A stretch of DNA of 64,000 nucleotides, from positions 372,001 to 436,000 of the forward strand of contig NZ_JAIZZH010000003.1 in NCBI RefSeq assembly GCF_020421205.1. Reading direction: 5' to 3'. The number at the start of each line of letters is the position of its first letter. The first letter of the stretch is position 1. A program made the translations under genes and the position numbers. Shown in pieces: positions 35,180 through 43,963 of this stretch. The notes beneath the pieces were generated by a model. It had not been told where the DNA came from and searched no databases. It was given only the letters and a program-made list of their open reading frames with translations. This DNA is from Hymenobacter pini. GTDB taxonomy: Bacteria; Bacteroidota; Bacteroidia; Cytophagales; Hymenobacteraceae.

Positions 35180-36157
35180 TTACACCAATCCTTCACGCAA
35201 CAAATCATGCAGATGGATAAAGCCGCTGAACTGCCCATTTTCCAGCACCACCAACTGTGTGATATTGCGCTGCTGCATCCGGGCCAGAGCCTCCACGGCA
35301 AAATCATCAACCTCGATGGTTACGGGTGAGGGCGTGAGAATATCCCGGGCCCGTACGTTCTCCAGCCGACCTTCGTAGTTGGTCAGCATGCGGCGCAGGT
35401 CACCATCGGTGATGATACCCACCAGTTCTCCGCCCTCGGTTAATACAGCCGTGGCCCCGAGGCGCTTGCCCGATATTTCCAGGATAATATCCTTGAGCGG
35501 AGCGGTATCGGGTACCCGGGGCTGTTGGTTCTGGCGGCTCAGGTCGCCTACTTTCAGGTAAAGCTGCTTACCCAGGGTACCGCCGGGGTGCAGGCGGGCA
35601 AAATCCTGGCGCGTGAACTCCCGGCTCTCCAGCAGGCACACGGCCAAGGCATCGCCCAAGGCCAGGGCGGCGGTGGTGCTGGTAGTAGGGGCCAGGTTGT
35701 TGGGGCAGGCTTCGCGCTCCACGGGGGCATGCAGCACGTAGTCGGCCTGCACGGCCAGGTAGGAGTCGGCATTGCTGACCAGCGCGGCCAGCGGCACGCC
35801 TTTGCGCTTGAGCAACGGCACCAGCACCTTTATTTCGGGCGTATCGCCGGATTTGCTGATGGCAATAACAAAATCCCCGGGCTGAATCATGCCTAGGTCG
35901 CCGTGAATAGCGTCGGCGGCGTGCATAAACAGGGCGGGCGTGCCGGTGGAGTTGAAGGTAGCCACCATTTTGCCCGCAATGTGGGCACTCTTGCCGATGC
36001 CCGTTACCACTACCCGGCCGCGTAAAGTGAGGATTGCCTCTACGCATTGTGCAAAATCGGAGGTGCGGCTAATAGCCTCGGCTACCCCCATAATTGCCTC
36101 AGCTTCTTGCTGAAGCACTTTTTTTGCAAGATTGTTGAGTTCGTTCTGCGGTTTCAA
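35180..36157 (-). CDS. kdsD: Arabinose-5-phosphate isomerase, KpsF/GutQ family
   Basis: 325 residues: a SIS domain (about 35-180; GRVVVTGIGKSAHIAGKMVATFNSTGTPALFMHAADAIHGDLGM with the family's substrate-binding SGxS-type loops such as AISKSGDTPE and NNLAPTTSTTAALALGDALA) and two CBS domains in the C-terminal half. It converts ribulose-5-phosphate to arabinose-5-phosphate for Kdo. It is divergent from recQ, a pairing common in Bacteroidota. An AT-rich 187-bp gap separates it from manC downstream. Confidence 0.92.
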   Translation of the reverse strand: MKPQNELNNLAKKVLQQEAEAIMGVAEAISRTSDFAQCVEAILTLRGRVVVTGIGKSAHIAGKMVATFNSTGTPALFMHAADAIHGDLGMIQPGDFVIAISKSGDTPEIKVLVPLLKRKGVPLAALVSNADSYLAVQADYVLHAPVEREACPNNLAPTTSTTAALALGDALAVCLLESREFTRQDFARLHPGGTLGKQLYLKVGDLSRQNQQPRVPDTAPLKDIILEISGKRLGATAVLTEGGELVGIITDGDLRRMLTNYEGRLENVRARDILTPSPVTIEVDDFAVEALARMQQRNITQLVVLENGQFSGFIHLHDLLREGLV

Positions 36158-36323
36158 TCTAAATTTGATATTGTATTTCGGGAGCTGGGCAGTAGCAGCA
36201 ACATTTGGGCAAGTCCGAATTCTTTCGCTTAACGCCTTGGCACCGAATACCTAAAATCCCTAGATTGAAGGAGCAACACTGTGTGCTGCTGCGCCAATCT
36301 GCCAACCAACTGAGTAAGTGAGG

Positions 36324-38528
36324 ATGTCCATGCCAGCCGTGAAACAACAAGTGCAGCAAGAGGCTGATTTGAAAGGCAAGTTAAAGGAAGTTTTTGGGTA
36401 CGGTCAGTTCCGCGGCGTGCAGGAGGACATCATCCAGAACGTAATAGCCGGCAACAATACCTTCGTAATTATGCCCACCGGGGCCGGTAAGAGCCTGTGT
36501 TACCAGCTCCCCGCCCTTGTACTGCCCGGCACGGCCATCGTCATTTCGCCCCTCATTGCCCTGATGAAAAATCAGGTGGACCAGCTCAACGCTTTCGGAG
36601 TAAATGCCCAGTTTCTGAACTCGACCCTGTCGAAATCGGAAATGAATAAGGTGAAGAAGGACGTGATTAGCGGCGACGTGAAGCTGCTGTACGTGGCCCC
36701 CGAAAGCCTGACCAAGGACGAAACCATTGAGTTTTTGAACAAGGCCGTCATCAGCTTCGTGGCTATTGACGAGGCCCACTGTATTTCGGAGTGGGGCCAC
36801 GACTTCCGGCCCGAGTACCGCAAAATCCGCAGCATCATTGATGGGCTGGGCGTGCAGGTGCCCATTATTGCCCTCACGGCCACGGCCACGCCCAAGGTGC
36901 AGCAGGACATCCAGAAAAACCTGCAGATGGATGAGGCCTCGGTATTCAAAACCTCTTTCAACCGCACCAACCTGTACTACGAAGTACGGCCCAAGCACAA
37001 CACCAAAAAACAGCTGATCCAGTATGTGAAGCAGCGCAAGGGCCAGGCCGGCATTGTGTACTGCCTCTCGCGGAAGAAGGTGGAAGAAATTGCCGAGCTG
37101 CTGAAGGTGAACGACGTGCGGGCCCTGCCCTACCACGCCGGCCTCGACCCCCACGTGCGCATGGCCAATCAGGATGCCTTCCTGAACGAAGACGCCGACG
37201 TGATTGTGGCTACCATTGCTTTTGGGATGGGGATTGACAAGCCCGACGTGCGCTTCGTGATTCACTACGATACGCCCAAGAGCATTGAGGGCTACTACCA
37301 GGAAACCGGCCGCGGCGGCCGCGACGGCCTGGAGGGCGACTGCCTGATGTTCTACAGCTACGACGACATCGTGAAGCTGGAGAAGTTCAACAAGGATAAG
37401 CCCGTAACGGAGCGTGACAACTCCAAGCTGCTGCTGCAGGAAATGGCCAATTACGCCGACTCGGCCGTGTGCCGGCGCAAGCAGTTGCTGCACTACTTCG
37501 GCGAGCATTTCGAGAAGGACTGCGGCTTCTGCGACAACTGCAAGCACCCCAAAGAGCGGTTCGAGGCCAAGAACGAGGTGGTAATGGCCCTGAAGGCCGT
37601 GGTGCAGACCGACGAGCGGTTTGGCCTCGACCACATTGGCACCGTGCTCATGGGCATGAACAACCCCCACGTGGAGAGCTACGGCCACGACAAGCTACCC
37701 GTGTATGGGCAGGGCAAAGACCACGACGCGCAGTTCTGGCACTCCCTGCTCCGCCAAAGCTTGCTCAACGGCTTCCTGGAGAAGGATATCGAAAACTTTG
37801 GCGTAATTAAGATTACGGCGAAGGGCATTGACTTCATTGAAAACCCGCATTCCATCAAGCTCACCAAGGACCATAACTACGAGGAAGAGGTGAAAGAAGA
37901 ACAGGAACAGGAAGAAGTGCAGCAGGCCGCCGGCCACGATGAGGCGCTATTTGAGATGCTGAAGGCGCTCCGTAAAAAGGTGGCGCAGCAAAAGAACCTC
38001 CCGCCCTACGTGCTGTTTCAGGACCCCTCGCTGAAGGAAATGGCTACGACGTTCCCCACCAAAATGGAGGATTTGTCGCACGTATCGGGCGTGGGCCAGG
38101 GCAAGGCGCTGAAGTTTGGCGCGCCCTTCCTGGACCTGATCAAGAAGTACGTGGAGGACAACGACATCATGACGGCCGCCGACGTGGTGGTAAAATCGGC
38201 CGTCAACAAGTCGAAAATCAAAATCTACATCATCCAGCAGATTGACAAGAAGATGGACCTAGAGGAAATTGCTTCCTCCAAGGGCATTGATATGCGGGAG
38301 CTGATGGAAGAAATTGAGCATATCTGCTACTCGGGCACCAAGCTCAACCTCGACTACTACATCAACGAAGTGTTGGACGAGGAGCGGCAGGATGAAATCT
38401 ATGATTACTTCATGCAGGCCCAGACCGACAACATTGCCGTGGCCCTCAAGGAACTCGGCACCGACGACTACACGGAGGAGGACCTGCGCCTGATGCGCAT
38501 CAAGTTCCTCAGTGAAGTAGCCAATTAG
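36324..38528 (+). CDS. recQ: ATP-dependent DNA helicase RecQ
   Basis: 734 residues if started at the ATG at 36324 (a GTG at 36318 and an ATG at 36330 are also possible). Helicase motif I is [14 protein letters not shown], motif II is DEAH ([19 protein letters not shown]), and motif VI includes [10 protein letters not shown]. The zinc cluster is C..(CGFCDNC) in [26 protein letters not shown], followed by the RQC winged helix and an HRDC domain ([18 protein letters not shown]). A further C-terminal helical part is typical of Bacteroidota RecQ. It unwinds 3' to 5' in recombination and fork repair. Confidence 0.96.
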   Translation: MSMPAVKQQVQQEADLKGKLKEVFGYGQFRGVQEDIIQNVIAGNNTFVIMPTGAGKSLCYQLPALVLPGTAIVISPLIALMKNQVDQLNAFGVNAQFLNSTLSKSEMNKVKKDVISGDVKLLYVAPESLTKDETIEFLNKAVISFVAIDEAHCISEWGHDFRPEYRKIRSIIDGLGVQVPIIALTATATPKVQQDIQKNLQMDEASVFKTSFNRTNLYYEVRPKHNTKKQLIQYVKQRKGQAGIVYCLSRKKVEEIAELLKVNDVRALPYHAGLDPHVRMANQDAFLNEDADVIVATIAFGMGIDKPDVRFVIHYDTPKSIEGYYQETGRGGRDGLEGDCLMFYSYDDIVKLEKFNKDKPVTERDNSKLLLQEMANYADSAVCRRKQLLHYFGEHFEKDCGFCDNCKHPKERFEAKNEVVMALKAVVQTDERFGLDHIGTVLMGMNNPHVESYGHDKLPVYGQGKDHDAQFWHSLLRQSLLNGFLEKDIENFGVIKITAKGIDFIENPHSIKLTKDHNYEEEVKEEQEQEEVQQAAGHDEALFEMLKALRKKVAQQKNLPPYVLFQDPSLKEMATTFPTKMEDLSHVSGVGQGKALKFGAPFLDLIKKYVEDNDIMTAADVVVKSAVNKSKIKIYIIQQIDKKMDLEEIASSKGIDMRELMEEIEHICYSGTKLNLDYYINEVLDEERQDEIYDYFMQAQTDNIAVALKELGTDDYTEEDLRLMRIKFLSEVAN

Positions 38529-38533
38529 AAATT

Positions 38534-38619
38534 GTAGAACTAAGCCAGAAAGAGCTGAGAGCTTAGACTGATGTTACAACGTCAGTCTAAGCTCTCAGCT
38601 CTTTCTGGCTTAGTTCTAC
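38534..38619. terminator. Bidirectional hairpin with a perfect 38-bp stem
   Basis: Arms 38534-38571 and 38582-38619 pair perfectly over 38 bp around a 10-base loop, inside which GTT and AAC can also pair. It fills nearly all the space between the convergent recQ and GNAT genes. Confidence 0.75.
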
Positions 38620-38623
38620 TTCT

Positions 38624-39352
38624 TCACAGCCACAAGTGGTACACGTGCTCCTCGTGGATGCGCTCAAAGCCTTCCCTCTCGTAGAAGCGGCAGGCGCCTT
38701 CGTTGTCAAGTTGGGTAGTTACCTGCACCTCCGGGAGCTGCCAGGCGTGGGCGTAATAAAACGCGGCATCCACGAGGTGCTTGCCAATGCCCTGACTTCG
38801 GTACTGCTCCTGCACTGCCAGCAGGCCTATATTGAGGTGAGTGGTTTGGTAGCCTAACGTGACAAGCCCCAGAGCCTCCCGCTCCTGCACGGGCTGGTAA
38901 ATCAGGACTTGCCTGGCCGTTTGGCCCGATACGCTGCTCCGAATCCAGTGCTCGTAGAGCCGCTCATACACGCCAGCCTGAAATACGGGGTCGACGCGGA
39001 AACGGGAGTGGTGGCCGCTCTGCCGGGCTAGCTCCAGCAGGCGGGGCGTCAGCTCATCGGTGGGCAGCATATCAGCCGATATGCTGGGGGGTACGGCTGG
39101 TACAGACCGCGCAAAGCGGGCTTTGCGGTCAGTGAGCTTAATGCCCAGGGCCTGGGCGCTGGCCGCCGATACAGTATCTGTGGGCTCAACAAACCAATAC
39201 ACCAGCCGCCAGCCTTCCTCCCGGGCCAGCTGAATTACCTCGCGCAGTTGAGCCTCCGTAAAGCGCCGGCCTTTCAGCCGCCCTACCGGAAACCCAAAAA
39301 ACTGAGTATCCCAGGGCAGTGACTGAACGCCGTATTCCATTAGCAGTGACAT
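38624..39352 (-). CDS. GNAT family N-acetyltransferase
   Basis: 242 residues. The N-terminal third resembles the first half of dTDP-fucosamine acetyltransferases (SLPWDTQFFGFPVGRL), and the GNAT acetyl-CoA motif is in the second half: LNIGLLAVQEQYRSQGIGKHLVDAAFYYA, with Q-x-x-G-x-G-type QGIGKHL, then QLDNEGACRFYEREGFE. The double-domain layout and the DTxFFG motif make an amino-sugar acetyltransferase (WecD-like) plausible, though the acceptor is unknown. Convergent with recQ. Confidence 0.85.
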   Translation of the reverse strand: MSLLMEYGVQSLPWDTQFFGFPVGRLKGRRFTEAQLREVIQLAREEGWRLVYWFVEPTDTVSAASAQALGIKLTDRKARFARSVPAVPPSISADMLPTDELTPRLLELARQSGHHSRFRVDPVFQAGVYERLYEHWIRSSVSGQTARQVLIYQPVQEREALGLVTLGYQTTHLNIGLLAVQEQYRSQGIGKHLVDAAFYYAHAWQLPEVQVTTQLDNEGACRFYEREGFERIHEEHVYHLWL

Positions 39353-39443
39353 AGTGCGGGAGTGGGTAGCCGTAAATGAGAAACCGCCTACGACTGCCAG
39401 TCATAGACGGTTCATCAATCCAATTACGGAAAAAGACAATTAA

Positions 39444-39866
39444 TTAGCAATATTCTTCAAAAGCACCTTGCAGATTATTTACAATCCGCATCAGGTCGTT
39501 GCCTTCGATGTGGTGCCGCTCAATCATGTGCACCAGTTCGCCGTCTTTGAAGAGAGCAATGCAGGGGCTGCTGGGCGGATATGGCAGCATGTGCTCCCGG
39601 GCCTTGGCTACAGCTTCGGTTTCCATACCGGCAAACACGGTTACCAGCTTAGCGGGCTTTTTTTCGGAGCTGGAAACGGCCATTTTAAGGGCCGGACGAG
39701 CCTTGGCGGCGGCGCAACCGCACACCGAGTTAACGGCAACCAGCACAGTGCCGCTCTGTTCATTGAGGACGGTATCAACCTCCTCGGGGGTCATCAGTTG
39801 CTCGAAACCGGCCTCAACGAGGTCCTGACGAATCGGGGCTACCATGTATTCGGGATACGTGGCCAT
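39444..39866 (-). CDS. Bacilliredoxin, BrxA/BrxB family
   Basis: 140 residues, full length. The family's CGC motif lies in VAVNSVCGCAAAKARPALK (about 49-57) with the flanking YPEYMVAPIRQDLVEAGFEQL at the N-terminus. Bacilliredoxins remove bacillithiol from mixed disulfides under oxidative stress, which fits the presence of bacillithiol-type metabolism in many Bacteroidota. Single gene with a possible -7 element upstream. Confidence 0.92.
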   Translation of the reverse strand: MATYPEYMVAPIRQDLVEAGFEQLMTPEEVDTVLNEQSGTVLVAVNSVCGCAAAKARPALKMAVSSSEKKPAKLVTVFAGMETEAVAKAREHMLPYPPSSPCIALFKDGELVHMIERHHIEGNDLMRIVNNLQGAFEEYC

Positions 39867-39924
39867 AGGTGAAAGCTAGGCTTTAAGATGAACTACTGCC
39901 GGGGCCCAATGCCCAACGGCCGTA

Positions 39925-39932
39925 CAAAATTA
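39925..39932 (-). promoter_or_regulatory. Putative -7 element of the bacilliredoxin gene
   Basis: On the minus strand TAATTTTG matches TAnnTTTG exactly, about 60 bases before the start codon. No good -33 element. Confidence 0.35.
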
Positions 39933-40034
39933 CGCAACCTTGGCCGTACTGCCTTGGTTGGCGTATAGAACCCGCGGGGTGAGGCAGAAGTTTAGTAGAC
40001 GACCTTTTTTTAACCCGGTCAGACGGGCTGCTGT

Positions 40035-40328
40035 ATGACGTACGCCGATTTTCTTATTTCCCAAACCCAGCCGGAACCGCCAACTGGCCTCTCCCCTATT
40101 CTGGAAGCCCTGTGGTATGCCGGCCGCGACGAGTGGCACCGGGCCCACAACATTGCCCAGGATAATGAGCACGACGCCTTGCACAACTGGCTGCACGCCT
40201 TTCTGCACCGCCAGGAAGGCGACGCGGGCAATGCGGCCTACTGGTACCGGCGGGCCAACCGCCCCGTATTCACCGGCTCGTTACGGCGCGAGTGGGAAGA
40301 AATGGTGCGGACGCAGCTTCCGGCGTGA
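40035..40328 (+). CDS. Conserved small hypothetical protein
   Basis: 97 residues, cytoplasmic, mostly helical. The segments EALWYAGRDEWHRAHNIAQDNEHDALHNWLHAFLHRQEGDAGNAAYWYRRA are full of conserved-looking Trp, His and Tyr, the pattern of a small helical protein found in several phyla without known function. It resembles a single TPR-like pair. Encoded alone between the bacilliredoxin and the TPR gene. Confidence 0.8.
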   Translation: MTYADFLISQTQPEPPTGLSPILEALWYAGRDEWHRAHNIAQDNEHDALHNWLHAFLHRQEGDAGNAAYWYRRANRPVFTGSLRREWEEMVRTQLPA

Positions 40329-40505
40329 GTCGCCTCAGGCTTATTCTAGGATAGGGCAACTTTGTGCATAGGTTCCTACATCTTCTCTAAGTCGTATAGT
40401 TTTTCTTGCTTTAATTCAATATAATTACATATAAAACATCTAGTTAGCGCGTATTCCACAAATAAAATTACATTTACCCCACGCCTTACCATGCCGTGGG
40501 ATATG

Positions 40506-41579
40506 ATGAACAAGCTATATTCATGCACAATTGCCCTGCTACTGGCGGCAGCCACCGCGCAGGCGCAGGTAGATACCGTGCGGGCCTCCACCCTGCCGCC
40601 CGCTCAGCTGGCCGAGAAGCTGTATAACAGTGGGGTAGCCAAATTCAACCAGAAGAGCTACCGGGCAGCCCTGCAGGATTTCGATAAGGCCTTGGCCGCC
40701 AAGCCCGATTTTGCCAAAGCGTATTACAACCGCGCTGCCGTGCGCTACGAGCTGAAGGAATACCCTACGGCCGTGCAGGACTACGACCAGGCCATCAAGC
40801 TCGACCCCAACACCTTCACCTCCTACTTCGGCAGGGCCCAGGCCCGGGAGGCATTGAAGCAGTCCACCGAGGCAGAGCAGGACTACGGTAAAGCCGCCGA
40901 GCTGAAGGCTGATTATGCCCCCGCCTGGTATTACCGCGGGGCCCTACGTTTCGAAAAAGCCGATTACCAGGCAGCCAAGGCTGATTTTGACGCCGCCATT
41001 AAGGCCGACCCGGCCTACGCCTATGCCTGGCACGACCGGGGCAGCGCCCAGCGCCAGCTGGGCAACCTGCCCGCCGCCATTCAGGATTACACCCAGGCCC
41101 TAAAGCTGCAGCCCGAACTGCTGCCGGCCTTGCTGAACCGCGCCGCCACCCGCCGCCGCGCCGGCGACCTGAAAGGTGCGTTGCAGGATTACAACGACTA
41201 CCTGCGCCAGAAGCAGGACAACGCCCTGGCCTACACCAACCGCGGCAGCACCCGCTACGAGCAAGGCGACTACAAAGGGGCCGTGGACGACCTGACCAAA
41301 GCCATTGAATTGGATGGGCAGTACGCTTTTGCCTGGAACAACCGTGCCGCCGCCTACCTCAAGCTGGAAGATTACAAAAAGGCCGAAGCCGACGCCAGCA
41401 AGGCTATCGGTCTGAACGCGCAGTACGCCGAGGCCTACCTGAACCGGGGCCACGCCCGCGAAATGCTGCGCAACCCTGACGCCGCCTGCCAGGACTGGCG
41501 CAAGGCCGCCGAGCTGGGTCTGGAAGTGGGCAATACCCACGCCGCCAACTCCGGCTGCGGGTCGGCGGAAAAGGAGTAA
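40506..41579 (+). CDS. TPR repeat protein, exported
   Basis: 357 residues. The ATG at 40506 (a neighbouring ATG lies at 40503) gives a signal peptide (MNKLYSCTIALLLAAATAQAQ). The body consists of about eight to nine TPRs of 34 residues (for example FAKAYYNRAAVRYELKEYPTAVQDYDQAIKLDPN). It is a periplasmic or outer-membrane scaffold for protein contacts. The AT-rich 177-bp region upstream probably holds the promoter. The following gene (PorE-like) also has TPRs, and a repeat element lies between the two, so co-transcription is uncertain. Confidence 0.85.
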   Translation: MNKLYSCTIALLLAAATAQAQVDTVRASTLPPAQLAEKLYNSGVAKFNQKSYRAALQDFDKALAAKPDFAKAYYNRAAVRYELKEYPTAVQDYDQAIKLDPNTFTSYFGRAQAREALKQSTEAEQDYGKAAELKADYAPAWYYRGALRFEKADYQAAKADFDAAIKADPAYAYAWHDRGSAQRQLGNLPAAIQDYTQALKLQPELLPALLNRAATRRRAGDLKGALQDYNDYLRQKQDNALAYTNRGSTRYEQGDYKGAVDDLTKAIELDGQYAFAWNNRAAAYLKLEDYKKAEADASKAIGLNAQYAEAYLNRGHAREMLRNPDAACQDWRKAAELGLEVGNTHAANSGCGSAEKE

Positions 41580-41596
41580 TTAATGAAATAGAATGT

Positions 41597-41702
41597 CATG
41601 CTAAGCGCAGCCGAAGCATCTCTACCGCTTTGTTGCATTGCCATTAATTGCTCAGAGGTAGAGATGCTTCGACTTCGCCTCCGGCTTCGCTCAGCATGAC
41701 GC
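41597..41702. repeat. Dispersed repeat pair forming an imperfect hairpin
   Basis: The left arm begins GTCATGCTAAGCGCAGCCGA and continues AGCATCTCTACC; the right arm is its complement with a 12-bp extra stretch (GTCATGCTGAGCGAAGCCGG ... AAGCATCTCTACC). The pattern is related to the single copy at 6919-6952. Between the arms lie about 30 bases. Dispersed GTCATGCTGAGCG-type repeats are known from several bacterial genomes. Confidence 0.65.
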
Positions 41703-41728
41703 TCCTCCACAACGCTTCGCAAATCATC

Positions 41729-43774
41729 ATGTATAAGTACCTACTCGCCTTCCTGTTGCTGTTCAGTGCCCCGGCCGTGGTGCTGGCCCAGAACGTAGAG
41801 TTCAGCAAAGACCAGTTCGGCAACGATAAGGACGGCTTGAAGGCGGCCCTCAAGGAAATCAAGCTCGGGGACGAGATGTACGACCTGGACCCGGCCCGCT
41901 ACGAGCAGGCCCTGCCTCACTATCTGGCCGCCCAGAAGTTCAACCCCAACAACGCCCAGCTCAACTACAAAATCGGCGACAGTTACCTACACTCCGGCTT
42001 CAAGCCCCGGGCCCTGGAGTACCTGCAGAAAGCCTACCAGCTCAACCCCGACGTGGACCCGCGCATCCATTACGCCCTGGGTCGGGGCCTGCACCTGAAC
42101 GGCAAGTGGGACGAGGCCATTGCCGAGTATAAGCGCGCCACGCCGGCTTCCGGCTCCAAAAACACCGCCAGCTTCACCCAGGATATCCAGAAGAAGATTC
42201 GGGAGTGCGAAAACGGCCGTAAGCTGGCCGCTAAGCCCAGCCGCGTATTCATTGATAACGCCGGACCGGGCGTAAACTCGCCTTACCCGGAGTATGGCCC
42301 TGTTATTACGGCCGACGAATCGGTGATTCTGTTTACCTCGCGCCGGCCGGGCTCGACCGGGGAGCAGAAGGACCCCGAAACGGGTGGCTTCATGGAAGAT
42401 ATTTACACCAGCACCCGCACCACCAAAGGCAACTGGGTGGACGCCCGCAACCTGGGCGAAGGTGTAAACACCGACGGCCACGATGCCACCGTGGGCCTCT
42501 CGCCCGATGGCCAGCGCCTGCTGGTGTACATGGAGGACAACGGCGGCGACCTGCACGAGGCCAACCTGCGCGGGGCCGAGTGGCGCAAGCCCCAGAAGCT
42601 AGGCTCGCGCATCAACAGCAAGTACCACGAGTCGTCGGCGGCCTACACGCCGGATGGACGCACGCTGTACTTCGTGAGTGACAAGGAAGGTGGCCTGGGC
42701 GGGCGCGACATTTACAAGATTGAAATAGAAGGCCGCGGCCCGGCCCAGAACCTGGGCTCCGTCATCAACACCCAGTACGGGGAGGAAGGCGTGTTTCTGC
42801 ACCCCGATGGCAAGACGATGTACTTCTCCTCAGAGGGCCATAACTCCATGGGCGGGTACGACATCTTCAAATCGGTGTATGAAAACGGCAAATGGAGCGC
42901 CCCGGAAAACCTGGGCTGGCCCATCAACACGCCCGATGATGACGTGTTTTTTGTAATATCCGCCTCGGGCCGGCACGGGTACTACTCCTCGTTCCGGGAA
43001 GACGGGCTGGGCTCCAAGGACATTTACCAGATTACCTTCCTCGGGCCCGAAAAGCCGCCCGTCCTCAGCAAGGAAGACCAGCTGCTGGCATCTCGCATTC
43101 AGCCGGTGAAGGAAACAATGGTAGCCCCGCCAGTGGCCATTGTGGCGGCCCAGGTAACCATTCTGAAAGGTGTGGTGACGGATGAGGCCAGTAAGCAGCC
43201 CATTGAGGCCACCATTGATGTGGTGGACAACTCCCTGAACCAAACCATTGCCTCCTTCCAGAGCAACGCGCAGTCGGGCCGCTACCTGGTGTCGTTGCCC
43301 TCGGGCGTGAACTACGGCATTGTGGTGCGCAAGGATGGCTACCTGTTCCACTCCGAAAACTTCGATTTGCCGGCCGGCGCGGCCTACTCGGAAGTGGTGA
43401 AGGATATTGCCCTTAAGAAGCTGGACGTGGGCGTGAAAGTGGTGCTCAACAACATCTTCTTCGACTTCGACAAGGCTACGCTGCGCAAGGAAAGCACCAA
43501 CGAGCTGGAGCGCTTGCAGAAGCTGCTAACCGATACGCCCGCCCTACGCCTCGAAATTTCGGGCCACACCGACAATGTGGGTAAAGCCGAATACAACAAA
43601 GACCTCTCCCAGCGCCGTGCCAAAGCCGTGGTAGACTACCTCGTGGCCAAAGGCATCGACAAGGGCCGCCTGACCTTCGCCGGCTACGGCGACACCCAGC
43701 CGGTGGCCTCCAACGCGTCTAAAGCCGGCCGCCAGCTCAACCGCCGCACCGAGTTTAAGGTGACAGGCAAGTAG
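41729..43774 (+). CDS. porE: PorE-like T9SS component (TPR, beta-propeller, CRD, OmpA)
   Basis: 681 residues from the ATG at 41729, which gives the signal peptide MYKYLLAFLLLFSAPAVVLAQ. In order: TPRs (about 30-135), a PD40/WD40-like propeller (about 170-430; VITADESVILFTSRRPG, SAAYTPDGRTLYFVSDKEGG), a carboxypeptidase regulatory domain (about 480-560; ILKGVVTDEASKQPIEATID), and an OmpA peptidoglycan-binding domain (about 570-680; NIFFDFDKATLRKES, RAKAVVDYLVAKGID). This is exactly the order and length of PorE, a lipid-anchored or periplasmic part of the type IX secretion machine in Porphyromonas. Here the N-terminus has no lipobox Cys. Other OmpA/PD40 proteins share parts of this, so PorE is likely but not proven. 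Confidence 0.82.
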   Translation: MYKYLLAFLLLFSAPAVVLAQNVEFSKDQFGNDKDGLKAALKEIKLGDEMYDLDPARYEQALPHYLAAQKFNPNNAQLNYKIGDSYLHSGFKPRALEYLQKAYQLNPDVDPRIHYALGRGLHLNGKWDEAIAEYKRATPASGSKNTASFTQDIQKKIRECENGRKLAAKPSRVFIDNAGPGVNSPYPEYGPVITADESVILFTSRRPGSTGEQKDPETGGFMEDIYTSTRTTKGNWVDARNLGEGVNTDGHDATVGLSPDGQRLLVYMEDNGGDLHEANLRGAEWRKPQKLGSRINSKYHESSAAYTPDGRTLYFVSDKEGGLGGRDIYKIEIEGRGPAQNLGSVINTQYGEEGVFLHPDGKTMYFSSEGHNSMGGYDIFKSVYENGKWSAPENLGWPINTPDDDVFFVISASGRHGYYSSFREDGLGSKDIYQITFLGPEKPPVLSKEDQLLASRIQPVKETMVAPPVAIVAAQVTILKGVVTDEASKQPIEATIDVVDNSLNQTIASFQSNAQSGRYLVSLPSGVNYGIVVRKDGYLFHSENFDLPAGAAYSEVVKDIALKKLDVGVKVVLNNIFFDFDKATLRKESTNELERLQKLLTDTPALRLEISGHTDNVGKAEYNKDLSQRRAKAVVDYLVAKGIDKGRLTFAGYGDTQPVASNASKAGRQLNRRTEFKVTGK

Positions 43775-43790
43775 ATTCCAGTACCATGTT

Positions 43791-43880
43791 CCCGCAGAGG
43801 ACGCGGTGAGTAGCGCAGAAGGCGCAGAGTCGTTCAACGGACTCTGCGCCTTCTGCGCTACTCACCGTGTCCTCTGCGGG
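43791..43880. repeat. 41-bp inverted repeat between co-oriented genes
   Basis: Arms 43791-43831 and 43840-43880 pair over 41 bp with a single mismatch around an 8-base loop. The sequence (CCTCTGCGG, GCGCAGAAGGCGCAGAG) resembles CTCTGCG-type dispersed repeats seen in many bacteria. It lies between two genes in the same direction and may also end the upstream transcript. Confidence 0.65.
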
Positions 43881-43963
43881 CTAAAAACCCAACTGAACGT
43901 CTCCAGACAAGCTTCCACCGAGGAATTCTGCAACAGCCGAGCAGCTCCCCTATCTTGCTCCTT

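Noticed and set aside
36381..37688. 435-codon open frame antisense to recQ
   Set aside because: RecQ has all helicase motifs in the sense frame; the antisense product is low-complexity His/Val/Leu-rich, as expected from GC-rich shadows.
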